This document shows, one piece after another, positions 63,556-64,000 of a stretch of DNA of 64,000 bases. The translations under genes were made by a program, and so were the position numbers. Every line of letters starts with the position of its first letter. Positions within the stretch are counted from its first letter, which is position 1. The stretch lies in contig NC_084665.1 of assembly GCF_028389875.1 (NCBI RefSeq), forward strand, positions 19,376,001-19,440,000, in the 5' to 3' direction. The DNA is from Rhea pennata. Lineage: Eukaryota > Chordata > Aves > Rheiformes > Rheidae. The notes beneath the pieces were generated by a model. The model saw nothing but the letters and a program-made list of their open reading frames with translations. It ran no database searches and was not told the DNA's origin.

Positions 63556-64000
63556 AAATCTGTCTACGAAGGGATGAGTTTATCTTGACTAAATTCTAGA
63601 TACGCACTGGAAGATACAGTAAGTTTCCATTGCATTTGTTCTGTGTTAAAATGAGTGCAGTTGTTAACAGTTGTTTTACTATGTCTGTTAGCTTTGCAAA
63701 CTTTTTATTTGCACCCTTAGGAGCAATGGACATCTTGCGCACAGCCATGAATGAACGAATATAGCAATGGCTTCTTAGTTGCACAGCAGTAAAATATTAT
63801 GATACTCATTTGCAATGTTGTACAGATATACAAGTCTGTTCATCGCATTGCCCAACACTACAGCATTTATATGACTATGAATTTCATTACTTTATGCAAC
63901 TGAAAAGACAGAGGGTATTGCTAGATAAGGGAGAAATCCCAGAACACTCTTTCATATTAAGAACCTGATCTCAGTCCAAAAAGGGAGATATATATTGCTT
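63556..64000. other. Intronic sequence to window end, nothing recognised
   Basis: AT-rich intron. No splice acceptor followed by ALK-like coding sequence was seen before the window ends. Confidence 0.6.

Larger units (their letters stand above)
409..64000 (+). other. ALK: ALK intron 1 (5' part, continues beyond window)
   Basis: Everything after the donor is interpreted as intron 1. I looked for a sequence like ALK exon 2 (a short exon carrying a YFTWNLTW-like stretch leading toward the MAM1 domain) and did not see it on the plus strand. The intron is therefore inferred to be longer than 63.5 kb, plausible because ALK intron 1 is very large in mammals. The interpretation rests on absence of other genes and exons; a small unrecognised nested gene or noncoding RNA cannot be excluded. 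Confidence 0.8.

Noticed and set aside
409..64000. ALK exon 2
   Set aside because: I searched by eye for an acceptor followed by a YFTWNLTW-like or CSFDFPCELEY-like stretch and did not find one. A translated alignment could still reveal a diverged copy.
1..64000. CRISPR arrays, insertion sequences, operons, phage or plasmid features
   Set aside because: Nothing prokaryotic is present: the coding sequence is split by a splice donor, coding density is under 1 percent, and repeats are vertebrate types.

Overview
The window looks like vertebrate nuclear DNA, most probably from a bird and more specifically a passerine. The main reason is one well-preserved retroposon at 36181-36320, in which a tRNA-Ile-like head is joined to a CR1-type tail ending in two ATTCTATG units. 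That design matches the passerine SINE family described from zebra finch (TguSINE1). The sparse repeat content, with one recent retroposon seen in 64 kb, also fits an avian genome. No bacterial, plasmid or phage features are present.

The only coding sequence I can support is at the left edge. Bases 1-408, plus strand, are the 3' part of exon 1 of ALK (anaplastic lymphoma kinase, a receptor tyrosine kinase). The exon encodes the extracellular N-terminal region, ends in phase 1 and is followed by a consensus splice donor. It lies in a CpG island that fades out near 730. Start codon, signal peptide and promoter are upstream of the window.

Everything from 409 to 64000 reads as ALK intron 1, which is very large in other vertebrates too. 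I found no exon 2 and no convincing nested gene. The other open reading frames behave like chance frames, apart from a 216-codon antisense frame at 20006-20656 and a 183-codon one at 34726-35277, which are longer than expected and are flagged.

Intron contents, left to right: a cluster of short hairpins (2660-2713); a 13-bp tandem repeat (5443-5481); decayed MIR-like SINE pieces on the minus strand (9.1-9.4 kb, 28.3 kb, 63.5 kb); long homopolymers, including an abrupt C20/A21 junction (14126-14166); three orphan CpG-rich patches (31.4-31.6, 32.5-32.7 and 46.95-47.1 kb), two with striking palindromes and E-boxes; a degenerate tRNA-like foldback (33.07-33.18 kb); the tRNA-Ile/CR1 SINE; a 14-bp tandem duplication (57573-57604); and paired CAGGCAGG hairpins (61.93-62.15 kb). 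The best candidates for unexplained function are the CpG/palindrome patches at 31.4 and 32.6 kb, which could be intronic regulatory elements or an unannotated promoter. I found no evidence for a wholly new biological system.
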